From HK-STAS-PATE-2 sp035906575 (GTDB taxonomy: Bacteria > Patescibacteriota > Patescibacteriia > 2-12-FULL-60-25): a stretch of 60,658 nt of DNA. Positions 15,682-25,519 of the stretch are shown here, piece by piece. Below the pieces are notes generated by a model, which was given only the letters and a program-made list of their open reading frames with translations, did not search any database and was not told the DNA's origin. Position numbers and translations under genes: made by a program. The stretch's first letter is position 1, and the number at the start of each line of letters is the position of its first letter. The stretch is taken from contig JAMIEW010000040.1 in the NCBI GenBank assembly GCA_035906575.1, positions 1 through 60,658 on the forward strand. The letters are read 5' to 3'.

Positions 15682-15714
15682 AAAACACCCCGACGTTACG
15701 TCGGGGTGTTTTTT
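15681..15714. terminator. rpoC terminator
   Basis: ACACCCCGACG and CGTCGGGGTGT, 3-base loop, with A/T runs on both sides. On the minus strand it follows the rpoC stop (15725). Confidence 0.9.
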
Positions 15715-15724
15715 GTGATTTGGC

Positions 15725-18700
15725 CTAAGCCTCGTCTTTTACTTCTTCTTTTTCTTTTTCAACCTTGGTCATTGGGTCAGCGACATCTTCTGCAGGCGTG
15801 GCTGGGTTTGGAGCTGGTTCATCACCAGAGAGATCCGCACCGAAACCGGTACCAGCAGGAGTGAGGCGACCGATGATGACGTTTTCTTTGAGACCCTCGA
15901 GACGATCGATCTTACCATTAACGGCAGCGTCGATAAGCACACGAGCGGTTTCCATAAACGAAGCAGCAGACAAGAAGGATTCGGTCGAGAGAGCCACCTT
16001 AGTGATACCCATAAACAATGGGCGGAAGGTAGCAACCTCACCTTTACCGAGTTCAAGAATACGCTTGTTTTCTGTCTCAACGCGATAACGGTCAACGATT
16101 TGTCCCGGCAAGAGTTCGGTATCACCGGCGTCTTTAACGAGAACACGCAAGAACATTTGGCGAATGATCACCTCGATGTGTTTTGCGTTCAACTTCTGAC
16201 CTTGCGATGCATAGATAGCGAGAACCTCTTTGAGAAGGTAACGCATAACGGCGTCTTGGTCGCGAAGTCTGAAAAGCTCTTGAAGTTCATATTGACCTTC
16301 GGTGAGCACGTGACCGACTTCAACTTCTTGGCCGTCTTTGACGAAGATCGAGTAGCCAGAAGGCACTTCTGCCTCCCAAGCACTGGTCGCGTCATAGACA
16401 TAGCGCAATTTGTTTTTGACGATCGTGACATGACCCTTGTGAGGAGCGACGATTTCTTCGCCGCTAGCCTTCACGATCAACATCGCGCCTTCTTTCACCT
16501 TTTGACCATCCTCAACTTTGACGATGTCTTTTTTAGTGAAGGTGAACGTCTGTTCGTTTTCGGCTTTGTAGTCGATGACGAGCGTACGTGTTGCTGAAGC
16601 GTTGTCGACAAGTTTTTCGCCCTTTGCCGTACGAAGCTCGCGCTTCTCGCCTTCAACGATACGCACCTTACCGGCAACTTCAGCGAAGATCGCTTTGCGC
16701 TTTGGGATACGTGCTTCGAACAATTCTTCAACACGAGGCAAACCCTGGGTAATATCCGCTGCTGCGACACCACCAGAGTGGAAGGTACGCATGGTGAGCT
16801 GAGTACCAGGTTCACCAATCGATTGTGCAGCGACGATACCAACGGCGGTACCGAGTTTGACCATTTGGTTGTACGCGAGGTCATAACCATAACAGTTCTG
16901 ACACAAACCGCGCTTCAACTTACACGTCATAACCGAGCGCACGTTCGCTTCGAGAATCTCTTTACCAACGAGGGTTTTGACGTGATCTTCGAGAATAAGC
17001 GTGCCCTTTTTCAAGAGGGTGTTCTTCTCAGCGTCTTTCAAGTCTTTGACGAGAACGCGGCCGAGCAAACGCGTAAGCATTGGTTCACCGATTTCTTCAC
17101 ATTCTTCATGCGTTATGATTACGCCTTCAGTGTCACCACATTCTTCGGCGTTAATAATGACATCTTGTGCCACATCAACGAGACGGCGAGTGAGATAACC
17201 AGCGTTCGCGGTACGAAGAGCGGTATCGGTTAAACCTTTACGTGTACCGTGAGACGAGATGAAGTACTCAAGAACGTCGAGACCTTCACGGAAGGATGAA
17301 CGAATAGGAAGCTCGATAATGTCACCGGATGGACTTGAAACGAGACCCTTCATACCTACCACGTTGGTAAGCTGAGAGACCGAACCACGAGCACCCGAAT
17401 CCATCATGGCGAACACCGCACCTTCTTTGTCGAGCGAGTCTCGCGACATGCGCTGCAACTGGTCACGAACGTCTGACCAAATACGAATGATCTGGTTATA
17501 ACGTTCTTTTTTGGTGAGAAGACCTTCTTTGTACTGGTCTTCGATTTCTTCGACCTTATCATCACCACGCTGAAGAATTTCATCTTTAGGAAGTGCAGGA
17601 AGGTCACCCATGCCGTACGAGAAACCGGACTTGGTGATGTACAAGAAGCCCATGGCTTTTACTTCATCCAAGAAACGGGCCGTACGTTCAAAGCCGCGAA
17701 GCTCGATGGTTTGGCGCACGATTTCACCAAGTTGCTTGGTACCGATTACTTCGTTCTTGAAGCCAATTTCTTTTGGAAAGAGTTCATTCAAGAGCACGCG
17801 ACCGATATTGGTTTCGATTACAGGCTCACCTTGCTTCACGCGCACCTTGATGGTCTCGCGGATATAGAGCTTACCGGTATTGAAGAGATATTTTGCTTCT
17901 TCTACCGAACCAAAGGTTTTCATCTTGCCATCTACTGGAGGCAACGAAGTTGTCATGTAGTAGGCACCCCAAGCGATATCCTTATCAGGTTTTGCCACTG
18001 GCTGACCGGTAGCAGGCTTGAGAAGGTTCTTGGTCGAAAGCATGAGGTTCTTTGCCTCCCAACGCGCTTCTTCGGTAAGTGGGATGTGAACAGCCATTTG
18101 GTCACCATCAAAGTCGGCGTTAAAGGCCGGACAGACCATTGGATGGATCTGAATCGCTTTACCTTCAATGAGCTTTGGTTGGAAACCCTGGATACCGAGA
18201 CGGTGAAGGGTTGGTGCGCGGTTCAAGAGAACGACGGCGTCTTCAGCGATGCGCTCAAGAATGTCCCAAACTTCGGCGTGATCGGCTTCGATATAACGGT
18301 TGGCCGAGCGGATATTGTGAACAAGCTCGCGCTTAATAAGTTCAGCAATAATGAATGGCTTGAAGAGCTCAAGCGCCATGGTCTTTGGAAGACCGCACTG
18401 GTGCAATTCAAGATTTGGACCAACGACGATAACCGAACGACCAGAGTAGTCGATACGCTTACCAAGTAAGTTCTGACGGAAGCGACCCTGCTTACCCTTG
18501 AGAATATCCGCAAGAGATTTGAGTTGGCGCTTTTTGCCGGTTGGCGCCGTTACGGCTTTTGCCGAGCGAGCACTATTGTCGATGAGCGAATCAACGGCTT
18601 CTTGCAACATGCGCTTTTCGTTGCGCACGATGACTTCTGGCGCATTGAGTTCGAGCAAACGCTTTAAGCGGTTATTGCGATTGATTACGCGGCGATAGAG

Positions 18701-19714
18701 ATCATTAAGATCTGATGTCGCGAAGCGTCCACCATCGAGAGCCACCATCGGACGAAGGTCTGGTGGGATGACAGGAAGCACTTTGAGCACCATCCAAGAT
18801 GGGTCGATTTCGTTTTGGACGAGAGAGCGCAAGAGCTTTAAGCGGCGCGTGAGTTTGTCATGCTTTGCTTCAGAAGCGTCTTTCAAGCTTTCGCTCAAAT
18901 TGTTGACCGTTGCCTGAAGATCGATCGAGCGCAAAAGCTGGTCAACAGCTTCAGAACCGATTTTTGCTTCAAAGACGTGACCGTATTTGAGCGAGAGTTC
19001 GTGGTATTCGGTTTCAGAGAGAATCTTGAGAGGCTTGAGATCTTTGAGTTCTTTATCTGCAACTTCAAAGTCTGCATCAAGCTCTTCGAGACGGCGCGTT
19101 TTTTCTTCTTCGGCCTTGTCCATCTCTTTATTGAGTTTGCCGGCATCCCAATTTTGTTCGGTTGCCTGCTTCTGAAGACGTTCGCGGTTGCGGTCGCCTT
19201 CAGATTCAATACCTTTGCGTTTACCCTTATATTCGGTGCGAACCATCTCGACGGTTTGCTCGCGAAGTTGTTCATCGACCGCGGTGATGATGAAAACCGT
19301 GAAGTAAATCACTTTTTCAAGCGACTGAATGGACATGTCGAGCACCATGCCGATTTTGGATGGCACGGAGCGCAAGAACCAAATATGTGTCACAGGAGCA
19401 GCAAGCTCGATGTGGCCCATGCGCTCACGGCGAACAAGTGAGTGCGTCACTTCGACGCCACACTTGTCACAGATAATGCCTTTGTAACGGATCTTCTTAT
19501 ATTTGCCGCAATAACACTCCCAGTCTTTTGACGGACCAAAAATTTCTTCGGCAAACAAACCGCTCTTTTCAGGTTTTTGGGTACGGTAGTTAATGGTCTC
19601 CGGCTTGGTGACTTCACCATAAGACCAGCCGCGGATCACCTCAGGAGAGGCGACGCGCAAGCGGATAGAATCAAAGTCCGTGGACTTGATATGTTCCGTG
19701 TGGAAATAGGCCAT
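15725..19714 (-). CDS. rpoC: DNA-directed RNA polymerase subunit beta'
   Basis: 1329 residues. The N-terminal zinc site is CYCGKYKKIRYKGIICDKC (about 67-86). The catalytic triad loop NADFDGDQMAVH binds Mg2+. The switch/rudder region (KGKQGRFRQNLLGKRIDYSGRS), the bridge helix and the trigger-loop area (GLVSSPSGDIIELPI, TRKGLTDTALRTANAGYLTRR) are recognisable. A second zinc cluster (CGDTEG-, CKLKRGLCQNCYG) is present. Compared with E. coli, an insert of about 70 charged residues (roughly 160-230, ERLQKQATEQNWDAG and on) looks like a coiled coil next to the clamp. The tail is acidic/Pro-rich. Transcribed after rpoB. Confidence 0.98.
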   Translation of the reverse strand: MAYFHTEHIKSTDFDSIRLRVASPEVIRGWSYGEVTKPETINYRTQKPEKSGLFAEEIFGPSKDWECYCGKYKKIRYKGIICDKCGVEVTHSLVRRERMGHIELAAPVTHIWFLRSVPSKIGMVLDMSIQSLEKVIYFTVFIITAVDEQLREQTVEMVRTEYKGKRKGIESEGDRNRERLQKQATEQNWDAGKLNKEMDKAEEEKTRRLEELDADFEVADKELKDLKPLKILSETEYHELSLKYGHVFEAKIGSEAVDQLLRSIDLQATVNNLSESLKDASEAKHDKLTRRLKLLRSLVQNEIDPSWMVLKVLPVIPPDLRPMVALDGGRFATSDLNDLYRRVINRNNRLKRLLELNAPEVIVRNEKRMLQEAVDSLIDNSARSAKAVTAPTGKKRQLKSLADILKGKQGRFRQNLLGKRIDYSGRSVIVVGPNLELHQCGLPKTMALELFKPFIIAELIKRELVHNIRSANRYIEADHAEVWDILERIAEDAVVLLNRAPTLHRLGIQGFQPKLIEGKAIQIHPMVCPAFNADFDGDQMAVHIPLTEEARWEAKNLMLSTKNLLKPATGQPVAKPDKDIAWGAYYMTTSLPPVDGKMKTFGSVEEAKYLFNTGKLYIRETIKVRVKQGEPVIETNIGRVLLNELFPKEIGFKNEVIGTKQLGEIVRQTIELRGFERTARFLDEVKAMGFLYITKSGFSYGMGDLPALPKDEILQRGDDKVEEIEDQYKEGLLTKKERYNQIIRIWSDVRDQLQRMSRDSLDKEGAVFAMMDSGARGSVSQLTNVVGMKGLVSSPSGDIIELPIRSSFREGLDVLEYFISSHGTRKGLTDTALRTANAGYLTRRLVDVAQDVIINAEECGDTEGVIITHEECEEIGEPMLTRLLGRVLVKDLKDAEKNTLLKKGTLILEDHVKTLVGKEILEANVRSVMTCKLKRGLCQNCYGYDLAYNQMVKLGTAVGIVAAQSIGEPGTQLTMRTFHSGGVAAADITQGLPRVEELFEARIPKRKAIFAEVAGKVRIVEGEKRELRTAKGEKLVDNASATRTLVIDYKAENEQTFTFTKKDIVKVEDGQKVKEGAMLIVKASGEEIVAPHKGHVTIVKNKLRYVYDATSAWEAEVPSGYSIFVKDGQEVEVGHVLTEGQYELQELFRLRDQDAVMRYLLKEVLAIYASQGQKLNAKHIEVIIRQMFLRVLVKDAGDTELLPGQIVDRYRVETENKRILELGKGEVATFRPLFMGITKVALSTESFLSAASFMETARVLIDAAVNGKIDRLEGLKENVIIGRLTPAGTGFGADLSGDEPAPNPATPAEDVADPMTKVEKEKEEVKDEA

Positions 19715-19737
19715 ACGTTGTGGTCGGTAATGGTGAG

Positions 19738-22700
19738 TTAGAATTCAGCAGGAGGTGCTGCGTCCCAATTATCTTCTTCGGTAGCGGTTGGCGTAGGACG
19801 TGAGCGGAAGTGCTCAGGTTTTGGCGAGCTGTCTTCAAGGCGTTTGCCGTTTTTCAACAACTCAACGTCGAGACCCAAGCCTTTTAATTCGCGAACCAAG
19901 ACATTGAAGGATTCTGGTACGTTCACTTTTTTAATCGGTTCGCCTTTGATAATGGCCTCGTACGCTTTTGAGCGGCCAGGAACGTCATCCGATTTAATCG
20001 TGAGAATTTCTTGAAGAGTATGAGCGGCACCGTAAGCTTCGAGCGCCCATACTTCCATTTCACCGAAGCGCTGACCACCGAACTGGGCTTTACCGCCGAG
20101 AGGTTGCTGCGTGATGAGCGAGTATGGACCAATGGAGCGTTGGTGAATCTTGTCTTCAACCATATGGTTGAGCTTCAACATATAGACCAAACCAACGGTC
20201 GGATCATGGTCATATTTTTCACCGGTACGACCGTCGTAGAGAGGGATCTGGCCGTCTTCTGGGAAGCCAGCGCGCTTTAACTCTTCGCGGATCGTCTCTT
20301 CAGGAACACCGTCAAACACCGGCGTCGCCACCATATAACCGAGAGCGTTCGCTGCAAGACCCAGATGGGTTTCAAGCACCTGGCCCAAGTTCATACGAGA
20401 AACAACACCAAGAGGTGAAAGAATAATGTCGACGGGAGTACCGTCCTCTAAGAACGGCATGTCTTCGACTTTTACGATGCGCGAGATAACACCTTTGTTA
20501 CCATGGCGACCAGCAAGCTTATCACCTACCTGAATCTTACGAAGATCAGCGACCGAAACAACGATCTGACGTAATACGCCAGGCTGCAATTTGTCGCCAT
20601 TGTCGCGTGAGAAGACTTTTACATCAACGACTTTGCCTTTTTCGCCGTGCTCAAGATACATCGAAGAATCGCGAACATCGCGAGCCTTCTCGCCGAAAAT
20701 CGCACGGAGAAGTTTTTCTTCAGCCGAGAGATCAGTCTCGCCTTTTGGCGTGATCTTACCGACAAGAATGTCACCGGATTTTACTTCAGCACCGATGCGC
20801 ACGATGCCATGCTCATCAAGATGACGGAATTTTTCTTCAGAAACATTTGGGATATCTGATGTGACGACTTCAGCACCAAGCTTGGTATCACGCACATCGA
20901 GTACGTGGTGCTCGATATGAATCGATGTGAAACGATCTTCGTGTACGAGACGCTCAGACAAAATAATGGCATCTTCGTAGTTATAACCGTCCCATGACAA
21001 GAACGAGACAAGAAGGTTTTGACCGAGAGCAAGTTCACCATGTTGAACGGATGTACCGTCAGCAAGCACTTCACCGGCATAAATCTTTTGACCCTTGTTC
21101 ACGGTTGGACGGAAGTTCAAACACGTCGAGTGGTTAGAGCGTTGGAACTTGGAGAGTTCGTAACGGCGAATCGCGCCGTCCTCACCTTGCAATTCAACGA
21201 GATTACCAGAGACCGCAACCACAACACCATCAACCGGAGCGATAATTGCATGACCAGCGTCGATCGCTACACGGCGTTCTACACCCGTACCAACAATTGG
21301 CGCATCTGGCTTAATACAAGGCACAGCCTGACGTTGCATGTTGGTACCCATGAGAGCGCGGTGACCGTCATCGTGTTCAACGAACGGGATCAAGGACGTA
21401 CCGACCGAGAGAATCTGCTTGGACGAAACGTCGACATAGTCAATCTCATGCACATCGACAATGGTAGGCTCGCCGTTTTTACGGGCAGGCGTACGGTCGT
21501 GCATGAATTTGCCGTTCTTATCGATGGCCGTCGTTGCAGGTGCCGTGGTACCACGTTCTTCAGTGAACGCATTCAAATAAACGATTTCACTGGTGACCGT
21601 TGGGTCTACAGGCAATTTATCGATTGAGATTTTTGCTAATTTTTCAGCAAGTTTCTTATCGACTTCTTCCCCTGCCTTACCGACCGTTTTGCCTTCGCCG
21701 TCATTGACGTCTACGCGCAAAACTTCGCCAATGGCGTCTTGACCATCGTTCTTCGCCCAGTTCTTCACGAGACGATACGGAGCTTCGATGAAGCCGTATT
21801 CGTTGATACGCGAATAACTTGCCATGTGACCTACGAGACCGATGTTTGGACCTTCAGGTGAAGCAATCGGACAAATACGACCATAGTGTGTGCGGTGCAC
21901 ATCGCGAACATCAAAGCCCGCGCGTTCACGTGTAAGACCACCAGGACCCATCGCCGACAAACGGCGCTTATGTTCAAGCTCAGCCAATGGATTGGTTTGC
22001 TCCATGAACTGCGAAAGCTGCGAACTCATGAAGAACTCACGAATTGCACCAATAACAGGACGAGCATTAATCAACTTCGCTGGATTGATATCGTTCATGT
22101 CCATCGTGGACATACGATCCTTCACGATACGCTCCATACGAGCGAGACCAATGCGGAAGCGGCTCTGAACGAGCTCACCAACAGCACGTACGCGACGGTT
22201 ACCCAAGTGATCGATATCGTCTGCTTCGTCTTGCGAGACATTGAGTTGAATCAATTCGCGCAAAAGAGCAATCACGTCTTCTTTTGAAAGAATGCGGTTT
22301 TCTTCTTGTGAAACAAAACCGTGTTCGGAGTTCAGGTTGAAACGCTTATTGTACTTATAGCGACCTACAGCCGACAAGTCATAGCGATCAAAGTTAAAGA
22401 ACATCGAGTGGATGAGCTGCTTGGCATTTTCTGCCGTTGCAAGATCACCTGGGCGAATGCGCTTATAGACTTCGATATAGCCTTCGTCTTCGTTCGATGA
22501 AACATCTTTTGCAAGCGTTGCTTCAACGTACTTATTAAGAGGATGAATATCGACATCTTCGAGCACCTTGCGGATCTCGTCGTCTGAACCCAAACCGAAA
22601 GCACGCAAGAGAGCCGTTGCGGCAACTTTGCGTTTGCGATCAATTTTTACCCAAAGCACGTTGTTTGCGTCGGTCTCGAATTCGAGCCAAGCACCACGTG

Positions 22701-23202
22701 AAGGGATAATTTTTGCCCCGTAATAACGGCGGCCATGCATGGCTTCAGCGGTAAAGAAAACACCGGCTGAGCGCACGAGCTGGGTAATGACCACACGCTC
22801 AATACCGTTCACGATAAAGGTACCGCGATCGGTCATGAGTGGGAGGTCACCAAGATACACCTCGGATTCTTTTTCGAAGTTCGAACGCTTGTTCGTGAGG
22901 CGAAGCTTTACGCGAATCGGAGCTTCGTAGTTAACGTGCTTTTCTTTGGACGTCTTCTCATCAAACTTTGGCTCGTCGAAATAATAATCGACGAACGACA
23001 ACTCAAGATCACGGCCGATAAAATCTTTGATCGGCGAGATCTCTTTGAACAAGTCGCGGATACCTTCTTCAAGGAACCAACGATAAGAGGTTTTTTGCAC
23101 CTCAATCAAATCTGGCAAGGCCATGGCGTCGCGGGCGGCCGTAAAATAACGGCGGTCGCGGTCCTTTGGCTCTTGTCGCTTAAACGACATCGCATGAGAC
23201 AT
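19738..23202 (-). CDS. rpoB: DNA-directed RNA polymerase subunit beta
   Basis: About 1154 residues from the ATG at 23202 (MSHAMSFKRQEPKDRDRRYF); an ATG at 23190 is equally possible, and the frame stays open upstream to 23301. Typical segments are YFMSSQLSQFMEQTNPLAEL (rifampicin pocket, as FFMSSQ...), HRRRLSAMGPGGL-type RLSALGPGG, SPEGPNIGLVGH, the GNKGVIS loop and the C-terminal KAQFGGQRFGEMEVWALEAYGAAH. rpoC follows after 23 bases. rplJ/rplL are not directly upstream. A promoter is proposed at 23253-23226. Confidence 0.97.
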   Translation of the reverse strand: MSHAMSFKRQEPKDRDRRYFTAARDAMALPDLIEVQKTSYRWFLEEGIRDLFKEISPIKDFIGRDLELSFVDYYFDEPKFDEKTSKEKHVNYEAPIRVKLRLTNKRSNFEKESEVYLGDLPLMTDRGTFIVNGIERVVITQLVRSAGVFFTAEAMHGRRYYGAKIIPSRGAWLEFETDANNVLWVKIDRKRKVAATALLRAFGLGSDDEIRKVLEDVDIHPLNKYVEATLAKDVSSNEDEGYIEVYKRIRPGDLATAENAKQLIHSMFFNFDRYDLSAVGRYKYNKRFNLNSEHGFVSQEENRILSKEDVIALLRELIQLNVSQDEADDIDHLGNRRVRAVGELVQSRFRIGLARMERIVKDRMSTMDMNDINPAKLINARPVIGAIREFFMSSQLSQFMEQTNPLAELEHKRRLSAMGPGGLTRERAGFDVRDVHRTHYGRICPIASPEGPNIGLVGHMASYSRINEYGFIEAPYRLVKNWAKNDGQDAIGEVLRVDVNDGEGKTVGKAGEEVDKKLAEKLAKISIDKLPVDPTVTSEIVYLNAFTEERGTTAPATTAIDKNGKFMHDRTPARKNGEPTIVDVHEIDYVDVSSKQILSVGTSLIPFVEHDDGHRALMGTNMQRQAVPCIKPDAPIVGTGVERRVAIDAGHAIIAPVDGVVVAVSGNLVELQGEDGAIRRYELSKFQRSNHSTCLNFRPTVNKGQKIYAGEVLADGTSVQHGELALGQNLLVSFLSWDGYNYEDAIILSERLVHEDRFTSIHIEHHVLDVRDTKLGAEVVTSDIPNVSEEKFRHLDEHGIVRIGAEVKSGDILVGKITPKGETDLSAEEKLLRAIFGEKARDVRDSSMYLEHGEKGKVVDVKVFSRDNGDKLQPGVLRQIVVSVADLRKIQVGDKLAGRHGNKGVISRIVKVEDMPFLEDGTPVDIILSPLGVVSRMNLGQVLETHLGLAANALGYMVATPVFDGVPEETIREELKRAGFPEDGQIPLYDGRTGEKYDHDPTVGLVYMLKLNHMVEDKIHQRSIGPYSLITQQPLGGKAQFGGQRFGEMEVWALEAYGAAHTLQEILTIKSDDVPGRSKAYEAIIKGEPIKKVNVPESFNVLVRELKGLGLDVELLKNGKRLEDSSPKPEHFRSRPTPTATEEDNWDAAPPAEF

Positions 23203-23225
23203 GGGAGCGATGAAAATAATGAACG

Positions 23226-23253
23226 TTGTTATGCTTTGCCGCGGGGCCGTCAA
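23226..23253 (-). promoter_or_regulatory. Candidate rpoBC promoter
   Basis: Minus strand TTGACG (23253-23248), 16-base spacer, TAACAA (23231-23226). The start near 23219 leaves a leader of about 17 bases before the ATG at 23202, with no Shine-Dalgarno. Confidence 0.5.
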
Positions 23254-23301
23254 AAAAAGACAGAGCCGCCAGGGGTGACGGGCGTCGCCGCAAAAACACA
23301 A

Positions 23302-23540
23302 AACGCTTGTTTTGATTAGGTGAAATCACACCGGAAAGCGACCAAAATATCAAAACGCCTCCCAACGGGGAAAAGTTGGGAGGAGACTCGATTAAGAATG
23401 GGTGTATCGCATTTGCAGTGAAAGGGGATCAATCTTTCACGAAAGCCATGACAAGTATCTGTACAAACACCTGTCAAGCCGCGTGGTTTCGTGCGGATTC
23501 TACCAAGGTCACTATAAAAGGTCAAGCGTCCAACATATGA
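23302..23540. other. Intergenic stretch upstream of rpoB
   Basis: It contains a hairpin CCTCCCAAC / GTTGGGAGG (23358-23383), followed on the minus strand by CGTTTTGATATTTTGG. This could terminate a minus transcript starting around 23400-23540 or shape the rpoB leader. No ORF is convincing. Confidence 0.4.
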
Positions 23541-23569
23541 TTGACAAAATGACCATTATAAGATATATT
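23541..23569 (+). promoter_or_regulatory. Consensus promoter of GC-rich orphan
   Basis: TTGACA (23541-23546), 17-base spacer, TATATT (23564-23569). Predicted start near 23576, just before the gene at 23584/23611. Confidence 0.85.
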
Positions 23570-23610
23570 GTGTCGGCACATTTGTGGCCATTGGCCAGAA
23601 AGCAGGTAGA

Positions 23611-24243
23611 GTGAATCACTATATCTCGGATGTCTCCTTCAACCGGGTTCTGGAGATGATGAGGAGCTACCCGGCGACCTTCGGAAACCTCATGCAGGAG
23701 ATCAACTGGCTTCGCGAAGACGCCATCATCTTCTGGGTGAATGCTCGCGAGCTCCCCAAGCTGTCGACCCTCGACTTGCTCAAGGGCATCAGCGACGTGG
23801 AGAACTCCCTGGGACAGGCCCAGAGTCTCACCGCGGTCGCCAACGAGGTTCTGACGAGCCCGGTCTGGGAGGACCATCCCTACTACTTCGAGGAGCGCAA
23901 CGAGCTCAGCGAGATGCAGGAAGCGCTCGAGGTGCAGCAGACGCGTCTGCAGTCGACCCTCCGCCGCCTGCTCGACGCCCTCTCGTGGGCCGAGCGATTC
24001 GAGGAGCTCGACCCCACCCACGACCCGCGCATCTGGCGGGCCAAGTGGATCGCCCCGCGGAACCCGCGCAACTGCGACTACAAGGGCTGGCACCGGTTCA
24101 TCCCGGGCAACCACAAGCACAGTCGCGTCGACCGCCTCTACAACGAAGCGAACCACGGCCCCAAGAAGAGCCCGCGGTTCAGCTCGGCGCGCAAGGCCCG
24201 CGAGAACGAGCGCCAGTCGCTCATCGACCAGCTCGCCGCCTAG
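23611..24243 (+). CDS. GC-rich orphan protein, unknown
   Basis: 210 residues from the GTG at 23611 (AGGTAG five bases before it). The ATG at 23584 would add nine residues and lies eight bases after the predicted transcript start, so either start is possible. The protein is rich in charged helices (about 95-135, LSEMQEALEVQQTRLQSTLR) with a basic, Trp-containing C-terminal third (WRAKWIAPRNPRNCDYKGWH onward), perhaps nucleic-acid binding. No family recognised. The third codon positions are strongly G/C, in contrast to rpoB next door. It has its own strong promoter and terminator, typical of a cargo gene. Confidence 0.75.
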   Translation: MNHYISDVSFNRVLEMMRSYPATFGNLMQEINWLREDAIIFWVNARELPKLSTLDLLKGISDVENSLGQAQSLTAVANEVLTSPVWEDHPYYFEERNELSEMQEALEVQQTRLQSTLRRLLDALSWAERFEELDPTHDPRIWRAKWIAPRNPRNCDYKGWHRFIPGNHKHSRVDRLYNEANHGPKKSPRFSSARKARENERQSLIDQLAA

Positions 24244-24270
24244 GCAACATCAAGACCACAACTGCTGAAT

Positions 24271-24300
24271 CCCCTAACTCGTACTGAGTTGGGGGATTTT
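24271..24300 (+). terminator. Intrinsic terminator
   Basis: CCCCTAACTC and GAGTTGGGGG around GTACT, followed by ATTTTG. Confidence 0.85.
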
Positions 24301-24332
24301 GCGTTGGCCTCATTTTTATGTAAAGCATACTG

Positions 24333-24361
24333 TTGACATATTTTGCATACTATGTTAAGAA
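24333..24361 (+). promoter_or_regulatory. Promoter giving a leaderless GTG start
   Basis: TTGACA (24333-24338), 17-base spacer, TAAGAA (24356-24361). The predicted start at about 24368 coincides with the GTG start codon. Confidence 0.65.
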
Positions 24362-24367
24362 CTCCCC

Positions 24368-24931
24368 GTGTTTACGACGATCGCCACTGGCGAAACGGTC
24401 GGTCAGGTTTCGCGCCTGGCTCAATACAAGAACCTTCAGCTCCGTGGTGAAATCACGGACGATCCGAAACTTCGGATGTTGGGCGAGCTCGCGCTCGTGA
24501 CCGACATCACGAAGAAACTGTTCGCGGCAGGTGGTGCCAGACCACCCCTGGGATTGCTCTACAGCCTCCAGTCCTTCACATCCGAGATGTGTGAGGAGTA
24601 TGAGAACTACGAGCTACCCTGGAAAAACTGGGACGAACTCCGCGAAGATGAGCGCCTGGCTCGAGAGATCCGTTGGGACCTCGAGGCCCTGGAGCCCAAC
24701 TCGTGCAACTGCGCGCGTTGCTGTGGCGTCGACGAGGAGGCGACCCCGCCGCTCAAGGTCTTCACTCCCTCGCAGGAGATGAGGGCCGAAGCGAAGCGGG
24801 AGGCAACGCTCCGCGAAGAGGGCCGCCGGGTGCGTCGCCGAGCAAGTGAGGACGAGGCCGAAGAGCCGACTCCGAAACGAAGCTTGCGCAACCACCGGCG
24901 TGCCAACGCCGAGCTCGAGGCGCTGATCTGA
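24368..24931 (+). CDS. GC-rich orphan protein with Cys cluster and basic tail
   Basis: 187 residues starting at GTG 24368, probably from a leaderless mRNA. A compact N-terminal domain (1-110) is followed by a cysteine cluster NSCNCARCCG (about 111-120) that could bind a metal. The long tail (about 130-187) is highly charged and low-complexity (REEGRRVRRRASEDEAEE). No family recognised. Codon use is G/C-rich like the neighbouring gene at 23611. Own promoter and terminator. Confidence 0.7.
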   Translation: MFTTIATGETVGQVSRLAQYKNLQLRGEITDDPKLRMLGELALVTDITKKLFAAGGARPPLGLLYSLQSFTSEMCEEYENYELPWKNWDELREDERLAREIRWDLEALEPNSCNCARCCGVDEEATPPLKVFTPSQEMRAEAKREATLREEGRRVRRRASEDEAEEPTPKRSLRNHRRANAELEALI

Positions 24932-24935
24932 GACT

Positions 24936-24979
24936 GACCCCGTCCAAACCGTAGAAATGCGGCGAGGGCGGGGTCTTCA
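24936..24979 (+). terminator. Intrinsic terminator
   Basis: GACCCCGTCC and GGGCGGGGTC (one G-T pair) around a 20-base loop, followed by TTC. Confidence 0.65.
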
Positions 24980-25055
24980 ATTACATCCGATTTTGCCTCT
25001 CAAAGCCCCCTACCCCCGGTAGCCACATTTATTGTGCGTTAGATATATGTCTACC

Positions 25056-25084
25056 GACCCCTTCCCACATTTGTGGAAGGGGTT
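25056..25084 (+). repeat. Left inverted repeat / hairpin flanking DUF559 gene
   Basis: A 29-base sequence, itself a hairpin (CCCCTTCC / GGAAGGGG), followed by TTTTT, so it can also terminate transcription. Its reverse complement recurs at 25491-25519 with a single mismatch. Confidence 0.9.
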
Positions 25085-25132
25085 TTTGGTTATTGACAGC
25101 AACAACGTAAAAAGTGAACGGAGTTAAGTACT

Positions 25133-25492
25133 ATGACATTTACACGTATCTATAACCGTCCTGAATACAAGGACCGAAGAAGAGAGCTCAGAGCAACTAT
25201 GACTGCCGCTGAACGTATGATCTGGGAACGAGTCCGAGGGTCTCAGCTTGGTTGCCGTTTTCGCCGGCAGCATAGCATTGGTGATTATATCGTTGACTTT
25301 TATTGCCCTACCGCAAGACTGGTAGTCGAAATAGACGGCTCAATCCACGAAAGCGAGGGCCAGCAAAATCACGACACGCTTAGAACGCTTTACCTCAAAA
25401 GCGTTGGTCATCATGTTCTGCGTTTCACAAACAAAGAAGTACAAGAAAACGTCGATCGTGTCATACACATCATCAGCAGCTACTGCCCCTAA
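25133..25492 (+). CDS. DUF559 family protein (endonuclease-like)
   Basis: 119 residues. The pattern RRRELRATMTAAERMIWERV, then GCRFRRQHSIGDYIVDFYCP, LVVEIDGSIHES, HHVLRFTNKEVQENVDRVI is the DUF559 domain. This is related to very-short-patch-repair/restriction-type endonuclease folds with D and E-x-D residues (IVDF, VEIDG) forming a probable metal site. Biochemical function in vivo is not established. GGAG lies about 14 bases before the ATG. The gene is exactly bracketed by 29-base inverted repeats, the right one overlapping the stop codon, as in a small mobile cassette. Confidence 0.9.
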   Translation: MTFTRIYNRPEYKDRRRELRATMTAAERMIWERVRGSQLGCRFRRQHSIGDYIVDFYCPTARLVVEIDGSIHESEGQQNHDTLRTLYLKSVGHHVLRFTNKEVQENVDRVIHIISSYCP

Positions 25493-25519
25493 CCCCTTCC
25501 ACAAACGTGGGAAGGGGTC
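25491..25519 (-). repeat. Right inverted repeat / hairpin flanking DUF559 gene
   Basis: Reverse complement of 25056-25084 with one mismatch. It begins within the DUF559 stop codon (TAA 25490-25492). Confidence 0.9.

Noticed and set aside
23512..24156. 214-codon minus frame opposite the gene at 23611
   Set aside because: Repetitive V/E/R-rich shadow of a GC-rich plus gene that has its own promoter and terminator.
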